From Brucella pituitosa (GTDB lineage: Bacteria; Pseudomonadota; Alphaproteobacteria; Rhizobiales; Rhizobiaceae), in contig NZ_PYSY02000001.1 of assembly GCF_003049685.1 (NCBI RefSeq), positions 2,035,001 to 2,099,000 of the forward strand: DNA of 64,000 bases, read 5' to 3'. This document shows, piece by piece, positions 17,840-26,659 of the stretch; the stretch's first letter is position 1, and each line of letters opens with the position of its first letter. Below the pieces are notes generated by a model, which made no database searches, was not told where the DNA came from, and saw nothing but the letters and a program-made list of their open reading frames with translations. A program made the position numbers and the translations under genes.

Positions 17840-19795
17840 ATGAACGAAACCATGAACGAAGCGCCCCTCATCAGGCTGCAGGATATCCGCAAGACCTACC
17901 ACAATGGCGATCTCGCGGTTGAGGTTCTGCATGGCATTACGCTTGATATACGCGCCGGTGAGTTTGTCGCCATCAAGGGCGCATCCGGATCGGGCAAGTC
18001 GACACTCATGAATATTCTGGGCTGTCTCGACAGCCCCAGCGGCGGCGAATATCTGCTGGATGGCGAAGATGTATCAACCCTTGATGCAGACGAGTTGGCC
18101 GCGTTGCGCCGTCGTACTTTCGGCTTCGTCTTCCAGAGCTACAACCTCATTGCAACATCGACAGCGCAGGAAAACGTTGAAGTTCCGGCGATCTATGCTG
18201 GCATGCCTGCCGCTGAACGCCATGAGCGTGCAGCCGAACTTCTCGGTTCGCTGAAGCTTGGCGACCGTTTGGACCATCGTCCCAATCAGCTTTCCGGTGG
18301 TCAGCAGCAGCGCGTCTCCATAGCGCGTGCATTGATGAATGGTGGACGCATCATTCTCGCGGATGAGCCAACAGGCGCACTCGACAGCCAGAGTGGCGAA
18401 GATGTCATGGCACTGCTTCGCTCCATGCATGAACAGGGTCACACGATCATCGTCATCACCCACGCCCGCGAGGTTGCGGAACGGGCAGACCGGCTGATCG
18501 AAATCCGTGATGGTCAAATCCTGTCCGACACGACCAAGCGTGAAATGCCGGAAGGCGATGCGCCCAAAACTCTCCAGCAAATGACTGAAAGCGGCGGCGC
18601 GCAGATCGCCGATATTTCTGAAGCGGTTAAAATGGCGATGCGCGCCCTGCGTGCCAATATTTTCCGCACGATCCTGACCTTGCTTGGTATCATCATCGGC
18701 GTGAGTTCCGTCGTCACCATGCTTGCAATCGGCACGGGTGCGCAAAACTCTATCCTCGATCGCATCAATGCAATGGGCACCGATCTGGTGCTCATCCGGC
18801 CATCCATGCCCGGCTTTCGAGGTTCAGGGTCCGTGGCAACACTGGTGCCGGAAGATGCTGATGCTATCCTGCAGTTGCCAAATGTAAAAGCGGCTGTTCC
18901 GGAAGTGACTGGCAGCGTTACGCTCCGGCGCGGCAATGTCGATTATCAATCGCAAGCCAATGGCACCGTTGCGGCGTTCACCGAGGCGAAATCCTGGAAG
19001 GTTGCAACCGGCGACTTTATCACCGCCCATGATATGGAAACCTATGCCCCCGTCGCGGTACTGGGCTCCACAGTAGTCAAGACGCTGTTCCCGGATGGAT
19101 CAAACCCCATTGGCCAATATATTCTGATCCAGAAAATACCCTTTCAGGTGATCGGAACTCTTGAATCCAAAGGCGCAGGCTTTGGCGGCTCCGATCAGGA
19201 CGACGTGGTAATTGTCCCACTTTCGACCGGAAATCTGCGGCTGTTCGGCCAGAAATATGTCCGCACGATAACGGTTCAGGTGAAAGATGCCGATCTGATC
19301 GATACGACACAGGATCAAATTCAGGAGTTGCTGGATCACCGCCACAAGCAGCGGGACACTATGATCACCAATATGTCGTCGATTCGCGATGATGCAGCAG
19401 CCATGGGATCGACCATGACCCTGTTTCTGGGGTCGGTGGCAGCAATTTCGCTTCTAGTCGGCGGGATTGGTGTCATGAATATCATGCTGGTCAGCGTGAC
19501 CGAGCGCACGCGAGAGATCGGCGTCCGCATGGCAACAGGTGCACGTCGCCGCGACATTCTGCTTCAGTTCATTACCGAAGCACTGACCGTCTCGGCGATT
19601 GGCGGTGCGGTTGGTGTTATCCTTGGTGTCGGTACGGCGGCAGTCATATCCTGGGCCGGTATGCCTGTTGGTTTCAGTGCAGGCCCTGTGCTTCTCGCCT
19701 TTGCCTGTGCCTTTGCCACGGGGCTGGTGTTTGGCTTCCTGCCAGCACGCAAAGCCTCCCGGCTTCTTCCAGCGGTGGCGCTGTCATCTGAATAA
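17840..19795 (+). CDS. macB: MacB-like ABC transporter, fused ATPase and permease
   Basis: The 651-residue protein has an N-terminal ABC ATPase (Walker [10 protein letters not shown], signature LSGGQQQR, Walker [13 protein letters not shown]) fused to a membrane part with one helix near residue 285, a large periplasmic MacB_PCD domain, and three C-terminal FtsX-like helices. This mechanotransmission layout is that of MacB, which drives substrate from the periplasm through MacA and TolC. I took ATG 17840, with GGGG before it; ATG 17828, overlapping the macA stop, is the alternative. A terminator follows. Confidence 0.9.
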   Translation: MNETMNEAPLIRLQDIRKTYHNGDLAVEVLHGITLDIRAGEFVAIKGASGSGKSTLMNILGCLDSPSGGEYLLDGEDVSTLDADELAALRRRTFGFVFQSYNLIATSTAQENVEVPAIYAGMPAAERHERAAELLGSLKLGDRLDHRPNQLSGGQQQRVSIARALMNGGRIILADEPTGALDSQSGEDVMALLRSMHEQGHTIIVITHAREVAERADRLIEIRDGQILSDTTKREMPEGDAPKTLQQMTESGGAQIADISEAVKMAMRALRANIFRTILTLLGIIIGVSSVVTMLAIGTGAQNSILDRINAMGTDLVLIRPSMPGFRGSGSVATLVPEDADAILQLPNVKAAVPEVTGSVTLRRGNVDYQSQANGTVAAFTEAKSWKVATGDFITAHDMETYAPVAVLGSTVVKTLFPDGSNPIGQYILIQKIPFQVIGTLESKGAGFGGSDQDDVVIVPLSTGNLRLFGQKYVRTITVQVKDADLIDTTQDQIQELLDHRHKQRDTMITNMSSIRDDAAAMGSTMTLFLGSVAAISLLVGGIGVMNIMLVSVTERTREIGVRMATGARRRDILLQFITEALTVSAIGGAVGVILGVGTAAVISWAGMPVGFSAGPVLLAFACAFATGLVFGFLPARKASRLLPAVALSSE

Positions 19796-19821
19796 ATTAC
19801 CGAACCACAGAGCAAAAAGTT

Positions 19822-19853
19822 AAAAAGCCGGTCTGAAAACAGACCGGCTTTTT
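19822..19853. terminator. Bidirectional terminator between macB and tonB
   Basis: AAAAAGCCGGTCTG and CAGACCGGCTTTTT form a perfect stem with an AAAA loop, between two convergent genes. Confidence 0.88.
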
Positions 19854-19869
19854 GAGAGATGACGCTGGC

Positions 19870-20793
19870 TTACTTGAAGAGTAGTGGCAAGGTAATCGGC
19901 ATCCGGGCTTTGGCCATTGCTGCCGGCGGCGCAGGAACCGGAGAAGCCCGCCGCGCCGCTTCCAACGCCAGCTGATCCACTGTCGGATCTCCCGACGAAC
20001 CGGCAAGACGTGCGGAAAGCACATTGCCAGATGGATCGATGACGAACGTCACCTGGACAAGCCCCTTGGAGTTCCTGCTCGCTTTGCGCTGCAGGAAGCG
20101 AACATTACGTGCCATATGGGCCTGCAATTTGGACGTCCATTTGGCCGAACTAACGCCTGCAGAAGCATTATTCTCACCACGGCGATTGGCTGCAGCCTTG
20201 GCGCCGTTATCGGCATCCATATGCGGCGCACTGGCCTGTTTGGTTTCCTTGGCCTTTTCAGCCTTCTTGGGCTTGGGCTTTTCAACCTTCTGCACCGGCT
20301 TAGGCTTTTCAGGCTTAGGCTTTTCAACTTTCTTTTCAGGCTTTGGTTCAGGCTTTTCAATCGGCAGCGGCACAGCCACTTCAGGCTTAGGCGCTTCGAC
20401 CACATCCGGAATCACTTCTTCCGGTTCCTTGATTTCTTCGGGCACGGGTTCCGGCTCAGGCTCCGGTTCCTTGATTTCTTCCGGTACCGGCTCAGGCTCA
20501 ACCTGCTCTTCAGGTTCTGCAGCTGTTTCCTGCTGTGGAGCCTCAGAAGCCACCTCTTCCATCGGAGCTTCAGGTTCAGGTGCAAGTTCGATCACCATGG
20601 CCGCGACCTGCGCGCCATCCGGCTGATCTTCCTCTTTCGTCAAGTGCACAGCATAAGCGCCAGCAGCATGAACACTAAGCACGATAATACCCGCACCGAT
20701 CCAGCGCCCTGCATCGTGCCAGAAGGAATGATGATGGCTGTCGGTCGACGCCACATTCTTTATAGGGGGATGTTCGGGCGGGAGTCTGTCCAT
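19870..20793 (-). CDS. tonB: TonB-family energy transducer
   Basis: The 307-residue protein has one N-terminal membrane anchor (about 31-52), a long Pro/Glu/Lys-rich periplasmic linker (about 75-195), and a C-terminal TonB fold (about 215-307; LVQVTFVIDPSGNVLSARLAGSSG). The linker holds a direct repeat of PEPVPEEIKEPE. TonB carries proton-motive energy from ExbB-ExbD to outer membrane receptors for siderophores or heme. The gene starts exactly where exbD stops, in an exbB-exbD-tonB operon. Iron control is likely, but I see no certain box upstream. Confidence 0.9.
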   Translation of the reverse strand: MDRLPPEHPPIKNVASTDSHHHSFWHDAGRWIGAGIIVLSVHAAGAYAVHLTKEEDQPDGAQVAAMVIELAPEPEAPMEEVASEAPQQETAAEPEEQVEPEPVPEEIKEPEPEPEPVPEEIKEPEEVIPDVVEAPKPEVAVPLPIEKPEPKPEKKVEKPKPEKPKPVQKVEKPKPKKAEKAKETKQASAPHMDADNGAKAAANRRGENNASAGVSSAKWTSKLQAHMARNVRFLQRKASRNSKGLVQVTFVIDPSGNVLSARLAGSSGDPTVDQLALEAARRASPVPAPPAAMAKARMPITLPLLFK

Positions 20794-21279
20794 TTACTGA
20801 GCTCCCTGGGTAGCCGGAGCTGGAGCTGACGCAGGCGCGGAACCATCGGGCGTGGCAGCTCCAAGTGTTTCAAGTCCGACAAGCGCGATCTTGAGATAAC
20901 CTGCTTCACGCAGCAGGTTCATCACACGCATCAGCTCACCATAACCAACATTCTTGTCGGCACGCAGGAAGACGCGGGCTTCCTTGTTTTTTTCCGACAC
21001 GATGTCGAGCTTGGGTCCGAGACCTTCACGAACCACCGTGTCATTGCCAACGCTGACGGTCAGGTCTTCTTTGAGCGTTACATAAATCGGCTTGTCCGGG
21101 CGTGGTGCAGGTGTTGCGCTTGATGCCGGAAGGTCTACATTGATGTCGACCGTTGCCAAAGGTGCTGCAACCATGAAGATGATCAACAGAACCAGCATGA
21201 CGTCAATGAACGGCGTCACGTTAATCTCGTGGTTCAGCTCCAGATCGTCGCCATCGCCTTCGCGAATTTTGCCAGCCAT
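20794..21279 (-). CDS. exbD: Biopolymer transport protein ExbD
   Basis: The 161-residue protein has the short cytoplasmic tail, the single helix with its conserved Asp ([20 protein letters not shown], about 20-39) and the periplasmic domain of ExbD/TolR. The C-terminus is an Ala/Pro-rich tail (about 145-161). ExbD forms the proton channel with ExbB. It lies five bases after exbB and touches tonB, so it acts with that TonB and not with the Tol genes at 53-57 kb. Confidence 0.93.
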   Translation of the reverse strand: MAGKIREGDGDDLELNHEINVTPFIDVMLVLLIIFMVAAPLATVDINVDLPASSATPAPRPDKPIYVTLKEDLTVSVGNDTVVREGLGPKLDIVSEKNKEARVFLRADKNVGYGELMRVMNLLREAGYLKIALVGLETLGAATPDGSAPASAPAPATQGAQ

Positions 21280-21284
21280 GAACG

Positions 21285-22328
21285 TTACTCCGCAGCGTGC
21301 AGCTTGCCTTCCGGCACACCTGCAGTCTTGAAGTCGAGATCGCGGCTCACAAGGCGCTCAACACCGGCAGACGCATCCGCCAGAAGCTGACGATAACCTG
21401 TGATCGCACGGGCGAACACGTTGTAGATCACAACAGCAGGGATAGCCGCCACAAGGCCGATAGCCGTTGCAAGCAATGCTTCCGCAATACCGGGAGCGAC
21501 GACGGCGAGGTTGGTCGTCTGTGCCTGGCTGATACCGATGAACGAGTTCATGATGCCCCAGACAGTACCAAACAGACCGACGAAAGGTGCAACCGACCCG
21601 ATGGTTGCCAGAATGCCTGTGCCTTTGGAAAGACGACGACCAGCCTTTGCTTCTATACGCGACAGGCGCGAAGAGACGCGTTCTTTAAGACCTTCACCGC
21701 CTGCACGCGCCAATGCCGGGCCGGAGAGACGAACTTCATCTTCGGCAGCGCGCACCAGAATTGCGGCAGGGCCTTTCGCACCATCCAGAGATCGGACAGC
21801 CTCAGAAAGCGTCGCCGAATGGCCGATCACCTTCATGGCACGCTTGGCGCGGCTGCGTGCACCAGCAAGTTCAAGAGATTTGGCAACCCAAACCGTCCAG
21901 GTTGCAAGCGATGCAAGTGCGAGGCCGATCATGACAGATTTGACCACCCAGTCGGCGGCCATGAACATGCCCCAAGGCGAAAGATCATGTGGCAAGACGA
22001 ATGCAGGTGGCTCCCCCGCAGATGTCACAGGCTGCGCTGCTTCAGGCGTTGCCTGTTGAGCTGCGGCAGGCTCATTTGATGGGATCGTTGAAGATGCAGC
22101 AGCTGGCTGTTCTGTGGCCGGTATCGCATTGTTCGGTGCAGGTGCCGGTGTTGTCGGCTCGCTTGCAGCAGGCGCGCTTGGCGCGGGCGTTGCCGGTGCT
22201 GGACTTGTTGCAGCCGGATTATTGGTAACAGGCTCGGACGCGCCTTGCGCAAGTGCAGAACCCGCAAATGCCAGCAGCCCCACGCCCATCGCCGCAGCCG
22301 TGAAGCCTTTTCGCCAGAAACCAGTCAT
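21285..22328 (-). CDS. exbB: TonB-system proton channel subunit ExbB, with long N-terminal extension
   Basis: The 347-residue protein is longer than E. coli ExbB (244). It starts with a signal peptide (ALAQ near 28), then an Ala/Pro/Thr-rich segment (about 30-105). The MotA/TolQ/ExbB domain follows, with three helices and the conserved GSVAPFVGLFGTVWGIMNSF and ALLATAIGLVAAIPAVVIYN. The N-terminal extension is known for alphaproteobacterial and some pseudomonad ExbB proteins. First gene of the exbB-exbD-tonB operon. Confidence 0.92.
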   Translation of the reverse strand: MTGFWRKGFTAAAMGVGLLAFAGSALAQGASEPVTNNPAATSPAPATPAPSAPAASEPTTPAPAPNNAIPATEQPAAASSTIPSNEPAAAQQATPEAAQPVTSAGEPPAFVLPHDLSPWGMFMAADWVVKSVMIGLALASLATWTVWVAKSLELAGARSRAKRAMKVIGHSATLSEAVRSLDGAKGPAAILVRAAEDEVRLSGPALARAGGEGLKERVSSRLSRIEAKAGRRLSKGTGILATIGSVAPFVGLFGTVWGIMNSFIGISQAQTTNLAVVAPGIAEALLATAIGLVAAIPAVVIYNVFARAITGYRQLLADASAGVERLVSRDLDFKTAGVPEGKLHAAE

Positions 22329-22608
22329 CTTGATCGCCTTTTGATTGTTCAGGTCCGAGCGCTCATGACTGATCGTTCATGCAGACCGTCGCGCCGCTTA
22401 TCGGGCCTTTTCTTAACTCCCATTAACCTGATGATGCAAGTCATGTTTTGAATTTTGTTATATTTTCCCACATGAGCGCCCCCAAAAATGAGCAGAACTG
22501 CAGAAGAAATACCTGTTGCATAAAAACTTCAAATCAGACGTGATATAGACAAGATGGACAAACCCGGCACGCCTGATGGTTTGCATGGGTCTGCGGGAGG
22601 ATATGCCA

Positions 22609-22767
22609 ATGATGTTCAAGGACATTCAGACCCTCGAAAATGCAGCGCGCACAGCCATGGCAGGCAATGACGACCCATTGCCTGTGCAGCAGCGGCTGTT
22701 GAAACCATCCCATTACGGTCTGGCTTTCATAACCCTGCTTGGTGCTGCCTACCTCCTGCTTGCTTAA
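22609..22767 (+). CDS. Small hypothetical membrane protein (52 aa)
   Basis: GGGAGG at 22595-22600 lies eight bases before the ATG at 22609, supporting this start over 22576 or 22603. The product is a 52-residue peptide with a soluble first half (LENAARTAMAGND) and one C-terminal helix (YGLAFITLLGAAYLLLA) running to the last residue. I do not recognise it. It precedes two other small envelope-type genes. Confidence 0.55.
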   Translation: MMFKDIQTLENAARTAMAGNDDPLPVQQRLLKPSHYGLAFITLLGAAYLLLA

Positions 22768-22924
22768 GGCTGCTACCGACACTCGCCGAAATTTACCATG
22801 ACGAGCAGTAGGTCACGCATTGAGTTGCTGACCGGCGGCTTTGCATGCAACCATTGGGCCTGAATAACGTTATCCCGGTTGAGCAACATATGTTGCAGAC
22901 CAGAGATCGAACAGGAGGCCTGAC

Positions 22925-23278
22925 ATGGCGCGCGGAACAACAAATACGCGGAAGATCGAGGAAAAACTCGAAGAAGCACTGACGGATTCGACAACCGAAG
23001 ACCTTCAGTCACAGGTCGAACAACTCAAGGAAGATATTGCAGCCATTGCTGCCACCTTGGCTAATCTCGGCTCACAAACCGTCCGCGATGCGAAGCGCAC
23101 TGCCAAGGAAACCTACAAAAGCGCATATGTGCAAAGCGAAGACGTGGTTGGCGACCTCAAAAACAAGGCGCAGGACGTCGAAGCTCAGCTGACCGAGACG
23201 ATTCGCGCCCGGCCAATTGCGTCGCTCGCGACTGCTCTGGGCGTCGGTTATCTGCTCGCCCTCCTTTCGCGTCGCTGA
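22925..23278 (+). CDS. DUF883-family (ElaB/YqjD-like) protein
   Basis: The 117-residue protein has a long amphipathic, coiled-coil-prone stretch (about 10-90) and ends with RARPIASLATALGVGYLLALLSRR, the single-helix tail typical of DUF883 proteins. Members such as ElaB and YqjD are inner-membrane-anchored, stress-linked and can bind ribosomes. AGGAGG lies before the ATG. The next gene follows eight bases after the stop, so they form an operon. Confidence 0.82.
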   Translation: MARGTTNTRKIEEKLEEALTDSTTEDLQSQVEQLKEDIAAIAATLANLGSQTVRDAKRTAKETYKSAYVQSEDVVGDLKNKAQDVEAQLTETIRARPIASLATALGVGYLLALLSRR

Positions 23279-23286
23279 TACGCGCC

Positions 23287-23715
23287 ATGCTGAAACTTTT
23301 AGCGCCAGTCGTGACAGCCCTTGCCGGTGACGAACTAAAACTCCTCACCGGACGAGCCAAGCGTGCCGCCATTTTTGGAGCGGTGATCGCTGTCTTCGGC
23401 CTTATCGCTGTTGTGTTTCTTTGCGTCGCGGCCTTTCTGACGCTGGCAGAAAATTACGGCGGGCCGATTGCAGCGCTTATTCTTGCAGGCCTGTCGTTGA
23501 TCCTTGCTCTGCTGATTCTCGCTGTTCTGAAAATTCAGGCCGCTGCAGAAGAGAAAAAACGCAAGCAGCGTATTGAGGCAGACAAATCGGCTCTGATGGC
23601 AACCGCTGCAATTGCGACAGTCCCCTCTATTCTGAAACGTCCGATACTGGCAGTAGCGTTGCCGCTCGTGGGAATCGCGCTCGTCAGCCTGCTTTCAGAC
23701 AAGAAGAAGCGCTAA
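23287..23715 (+). CDS. Hypothetical membrane protein, phage-holin-like/DUF1469-like
   Basis: The 142-residue protein has two central helices (about 27-78), a charged segment (EEKKRKQR, about 90-97) and a third hydrophobic stretch before a KKKR tail. It resembles small envelope proteins found beside DUF883 genes (YqjE/DUF1469-like), but I cannot name it surely. It is probably co-transcribed with the DUF883 gene. Confidence 0.6.
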   Translation: MLKLLAPVVTALAGDELKLLTGRAKRAAIFGAVIAVFGLIAVVFLCVAAFLTLAENYGGPIAALILAGLSLILALLILAVLKIQAAAEEKKRKQRIEADKSALMATAAIATVPSILKRPILAVALPLVGIALVSLLSDKKKR

Positions 23716-23717
23716 TC

Positions 23718-23756
23718 AAAAAAGCAGCTCCTGTGATAAACGAGAGCTGCTTTTTT
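23718..23756. terminator. Bidirectional terminator
   Basis: AAAAAAGCAGCTC and GAGCTGCTTTTTT form the stem around a 13-base loop, between the convergent DUF883 operon and the CHASE3 kinase gene. Confidence 0.85.
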
Positions 23757-23770
23757 GTTGCTGTCCTCTG

Positions 23771-25192
23771 CTATCCGGCGACTTCGCTTTCCCGATCTTC
23801 TTTTGCTTTAGCGAGTGAGGAAAGCCGCACAATAACACGTGTGCCAGAACCGCTTTCCGAGATTTCATAGACAGGCTTTTCACCGAACTGCATGCAAAGC
23901 TGCTCGACGACCAGCGTCCCGAGCCCGGTCTGCTCTTTGGCGTTCTCAGCGTCGCCTCTCAGCCAGCCAACGCCGTTATCTTCAACGATCAGTGCCGGTA
24001 TTCCGGTTTCACCATCATATCTGAAGCTCACCGCAATCTGCCCCTCTTGCCGCCCTTTGAAGGCGTGCTTGACGGCATTGGTGATAAGTTCGCCCAAAAT
24101 AATGCCAACGGTCGTGACGTCACGGGCCTTGAGATCGAGCGGCGCAAAATCAGTCTGAAAACTGATCTTGCGGTCTTCACCGATAGCATTGCGAATATCC
24201 TCGATAACGGTTTCCAGGAATTCGTCGATACGCGTCGATTCCATATCTTCGCCAAGACGAAGCCTGCGGTGAGCGGTAGAAACCGTTTGCACACGATCAC
24301 GGGCGGCAGAAAGGGCAGAGCGCGCTTCTTCACTGCGCGTCTGTCGCAATTGCAATCCAAGCAACGATGAAACAGTGGCAAGGGAATTGCCGATACGATG
24401 GTTGGAATCCTGCAAAAGAATCTCGACGCGCTGACGCTCCCTTTCAGCGATGGCGCGTTCTTTCTCCAACTCGGCTGTCCGCTCACTCACCCGCTGTTCG
24501 AGAAGTTCTTTTTCCGACAGCAAGGCTGACTGCCCTTCAAAAAGAACCCGTGCTGCGCGCTGAACGCGTGAGAAAAGCAAAAAACTCAGCATAACGGCAG
24601 AGGCAAGCGCGACAATCGAAGTCGCTGTCAGCCAGTAACGCATCTGGTGAATATGGGCGTTACGCTCGGCAAGTTCCTGTTCTTCAGTGGCAATGAACTG
24701 CGATACGGTATCAGAAAGCTGGTCCATGAGGAGCCTGCCCTCATCACCGCGCACTTTTTCGATAGCTTCCTGAACCTTGCCTGCCTTGGCAAGATTGACT
24801 GTGGTTCGCACATCATCATGTGCACGCTCGACCAGCGCCCTGATCTTTTTGACGCGCACATCCTGTTGCGGATTGCCTTCCGTCAACAAAGCAAGATCGG
24901 AGAGCGTTTGATCAATATTGACGATAGAGTGTTGGTAAAGCTCGAGATAGGCATCATCCAGGGTCAGAAGATAACCGCGGCGGCTCATCTCAATATTATA
25001 GGCGATACGCGTGACGCGGCTGACTTGCTCGCGCAGTTCGAAATTCTTCGAAATATCAACGACCTGACTGTTAACGCCATAGGAAAGGAACAGTGTTATC
25101 AGCGCCGACAACAGGACCAGACTAAGCGACACGATGAATGCTATCGGCCGAACGGAAGGCTTTAAAAGACGATTTGAAAAGGCTGATGCCAA
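23771..25192 (-). CDS. CHASE3-domain sensor histidine kinase, HisKA_2 type
   Basis: The 473-residue protein has a first helix (about 17-39), a periplasmic CHASE3 domain (about 40-180), a second helix (about 188-207) and a coiled-coil linker. The HisKA_2 dimerisation domain carries the phospho-acceptor His in DSNHRIGNSLATVSSLLGLQ. The ATPase domain shows N-box LGELITNAVKHAF and G-box VEDNGVGW. HisKA_2 kinases commonly phosphorylate PhyR, and this gene lies next to ecfG-nepR-phyR, so it is a good candidate sensor of the general stress response. A 458-base gap separates it from ecfG. Confidence 0.85.
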   Translation of the reverse strand: MASAFSNRLLKPSVRPIAFIVSLSLVLLSALITLFLSYGVNSQVVDISKNFELREQVSRVTRIAYNIEMSRRGYLLTLDDAYLELYQHSIVNIDQTLSDLALLTEGNPQQDVRVKKIRALVERAHDDVRTTVNLAKAGKVQEAIEKVRGDEGRLLMDQLSDTVSQFIATEEQELAERNAHIHQMRYWLTATSIVALASAVMLSFLLFSRVQRAARVLFEGQSALLSEKELLEQRVSERTAELEKERAIAERERQRVEILLQDSNHRIGNSLATVSSLLGLQLRQTRSEEARSALSAARDRVQTVSTAHRRLRLGEDMESTRIDEFLETVIEDIRNAIGEDRKISFQTDFAPLDLKARDVTTVGIILGELITNAVKHAFKGRQEGQIAVSFRYDGETGIPALIVEDNGVGWLRGDAENAKEQTGLGTLVVEQLCMQFGEKPVYEISESGSGTRVIVRLSSLAKAKEDRESEVAG

Positions 25193-25377
25193 AGGTCAAT
25201 CCACAATAGAACTATTACGCTTAAGCCTCACGCGCCAGGACGCCTGAAACAGATGGCGCTGCAACGTTTTGAAGCCGCAAACCAGCGCTGACGATCGCTA
25301 CGGATCACCGGCACTGGCTTTACAAGCAAATATTAGTAGAGAGAAATCTTCAAGTAGCTAATGCTTAAAAAGCGCTC

Positions 25378-25427
25378 AGAGCATTTCCAGCAAAAGTGTG
25401 AAGCGGTTTTGCGTCGGAACTACTCTA
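25378..25427. repeat. REP-like palindromic repeat (AGAGCATTTCCAGC)
   Basis: AGAGCATTTCCAGCAAAAGT..GAAGCGGTTTTGC is a member of the AGAGCATxx family, with inner arms GCAAAA and TTTTGC. The reverse complement of almost the same core occurs at 45510-45545. Confidence 0.75.
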
Positions 25428-25535
25428 GGGTCTGAGGGGATTTAGGTTTTTGGGCGTGGCGTGAGACGGATTCTGTTTCTGAACAGGAGAACAGGACGCC
25501 GTGGAGTGTATCTCCACAAGGGCTGCTCGACGCAT
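25425..25535 (-). other. Possible 36-aa ORF in unexplained sequence (low confidence)
   Basis: On the minus strand an ATG at 25535 opens 36 codons (MRRAALVEIHSTASCSPVQ..PLRP), ending inside the REP-like repeat. Just before it another short open frame ends in a TGA overlapping the region (PLGGGGFSL then TGAATG), with AGGAGG about 23 bases ahead. The peptide is Pro/Asn-rich and like nothing I know. It may be chance within a repeat or an RNA. Confidence 0.2.
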
Positions 25536-25650
25536 TCAGAGAGAAAATCCGCCACCTCCTAAAGGGATATGGTGAAAATGGCCCAGTTTTGCTCCTAAAC
25601 CTGTGCTATTTTCATCCATACCACGCTTCAAAACGAATCCTCCACAGAAC

Positions 25651-26223
25651 CTAAGCAAAGCTTCTCAAAGTCACGCGGGAGGAGTTGGCATCAGGTCCGT
25701 AGTCTGCGTCACCTTCAATCTGCAATATCTCCTGCAGGCGCGTGCGGGCCCGGCTGACACGGCTTTTGATCGTGCCGACAGCACATCCGCAAATTTCGGC
25801 AGCTTCCTCGTAGGCAAAGCCCGACGCACCAATCAGAATGATTGCTTCACGCTGATCATCTGGTAACTGCTCGAGAGCTGCCTTGAAATCCTGCAAATCC
25901 AGCGTGCCATATTGTGAGGGATGCACTGCAAGCTGTTCACTGAACACACCATCCGTGTCCTGCACTTCACGACCGCGCTTGCGCATTTGCGTGTAAAATT
26001 CATTACGAAGGATCGTAAACAGCCAAGCCTTGATGTTGGTACCCAACTCAAAGGATTCCTGCTTGGCCCAGGCTTTCATTATTGTATCCTGAACGAGATC
26101 GTCAGCCCGGTCATGCTGACCGATCAGCGAAATTGCAAACGCACGCAGACTCGGCAACGATGCCAGAAGTTCACGCTTGAATTGCGCCATCTCCTCAGCC
26201 GACGGAACCTGTGCTCTGCTCAC
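25651..26223 (-). CDS. ecfG: General stress response sigma factor EcfG
   Basis: The 190-residue protein is an ECF sigma factor. Region 2 is about 25-90 (LIGQHDRADDLVQDTIMKAWAK, then LFTILRNEFYT), and region 4 is about 115-175 (ALEQLPDDQREAIILIGASG, then GTIKSRVSRARTRL). EcfG directs RNA polymerase to GGAAC-N16/17-CGTT promoters. It is held by NepR until phosphorylated PhyR takes NepR away. The start overlaps the 3' end of nepR by 29 bases, so translation is coupled. Confidence 0.93.
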   Translation of the reverse strand: MSRAQVPSAEEMAQFKRELLASLPSLRAFAISLIGQHDRADDLVQDTIMKAWAKQESFELGTNIKAWLFTILRNEFYTQMRKRGREVQDTDGVFSEQLAVHPSQYGTLDLQDFKAALEQLPDDQREAIILIGASGFAYEEAAEICGCAVGTIKSRVSRARTRLQEILQIEGDADYGPDANSSRVTLRSFA

Positions 26224-26422
26224 GCGTACTCTCCTGTTCAGCCTGATCGAGTTTTTCCAAAAGATCGAGAAAACGATCTGGAATTGTCTCGTCCTGTATC
26301 GAAGTATAAAGCGCCTTGAGTTTTAACCCGACCTCACAGTTCGGCCCCAAAATGTCCTTCCGGACGCGCCCATTGAGCCGTATCTGGGCTCCGTTCGCTT
26401 GAAGGTTTTTCTTGTTCGTCAT
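26195..26422 (-). CDS. nepR: Anti-sigma factor NepR
   Basis: The 75-residue protein contains the NepR core LKALYTSIQDETIPDRFLDLLEKLD (about residues 35-59; the run is KALYTSIQDETIPDRFLDLL), the helices that bind EcfG or the PhyR sigma-like domain. Flanks are charged and likely disordered, as usual. Its gene overlaps ecfG and diverges from phyR, the standard alphaproteobacterial order. Confidence 0.93.
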   Translation of the reverse strand: MTNKKNLQANGAQIRLNGRVRKDILGPNCEVGLKLKALYTSIQDETIPDRFLDLLEKLDQAEQESTREQSTGSVG

Positions 26423-26486
26423 CTCTTGTTCATTCTAGGCATTAAGCCCTGTTTCAATAATACCAAGCCCCAGCATTCACAGGCTA

Positions 26487-26511
26487 AATGCGCCCACTCT
26501 CAAAAAGTTCC
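26487..26511 (-). promoter_or_regulatory. Possible EcfG-type promoter of nepR-ecfG
   Basis: On the minus strand GGAAC (26511-26507), 16 bases, then CATT (26490-26487) resembles the EcfG consensus with one mismatch in the -10 element (CATT for CGTT). Position before nepR fits autoregulation of the operon. Confidence 0.45.
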
Positions 26512-26531
26512 CCGAATTGTCACTTTCTCGT

Positions 26532-26556
26532 GGAACTATTTTCAAACGGTGACGTT
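26532..26556 (+). promoter_or_regulatory. EcfG-type promoter of phyR
   Basis: GGAAC (26532-26536), 16 bases, CGTT (26553-26556) matches the EcfG consensus exactly, about 100 bases before the phyR start. It faces away from the nepR-ecfG candidate 20 bases to the left. Confidence 0.8.
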
Positions 26557-26659
26557 TTCGTACCATAATGCCGCGCTCTATAACATTCTCCAAAGGCATT
26601 CAGGCCTGACAGTAAGTGTTAGAAAAACAAGAATTGCGGCACTGAGGAGTCCAAGAACC

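Larger units (their letters stand above)
25193..25650. other. 458-bp gap between kinase and ecfG
   Basis: It holds a REP-like repeat (25378-25427) and, next to it, about 190 bases of unassigned sequence. That sequence can form CCGTGGAG..CTCCACA-type hairpins and has a 36-codon ORF on the minus strand. The part from 25193 to 25370 shows nothing I can name and must include the kinase promoter. I find no GGAAC-N16/17-CGTT promoter reading toward the kinase. Confidence 0.5.

Noticed and set aside
16599..19795. macAB taken as an antibiotic resistance determinant
   Set aside because: The pair is a normal chromosomal efflux system; nothing shows transfer or a resistance role, and substrates differ widely in this family.
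20024..20829. Gly/Ser-rich and Phe/Leu-rich frames opposite tonB
   Set aside because: They arise from the repetitive Pro/Glu/Lys codons of the TonB linker.
25320..25650. The ecfG-kinase gap as a degraded insertion sequence
   Set aside because: No transposase remnant or terminal repeats with target duplication could be seen.
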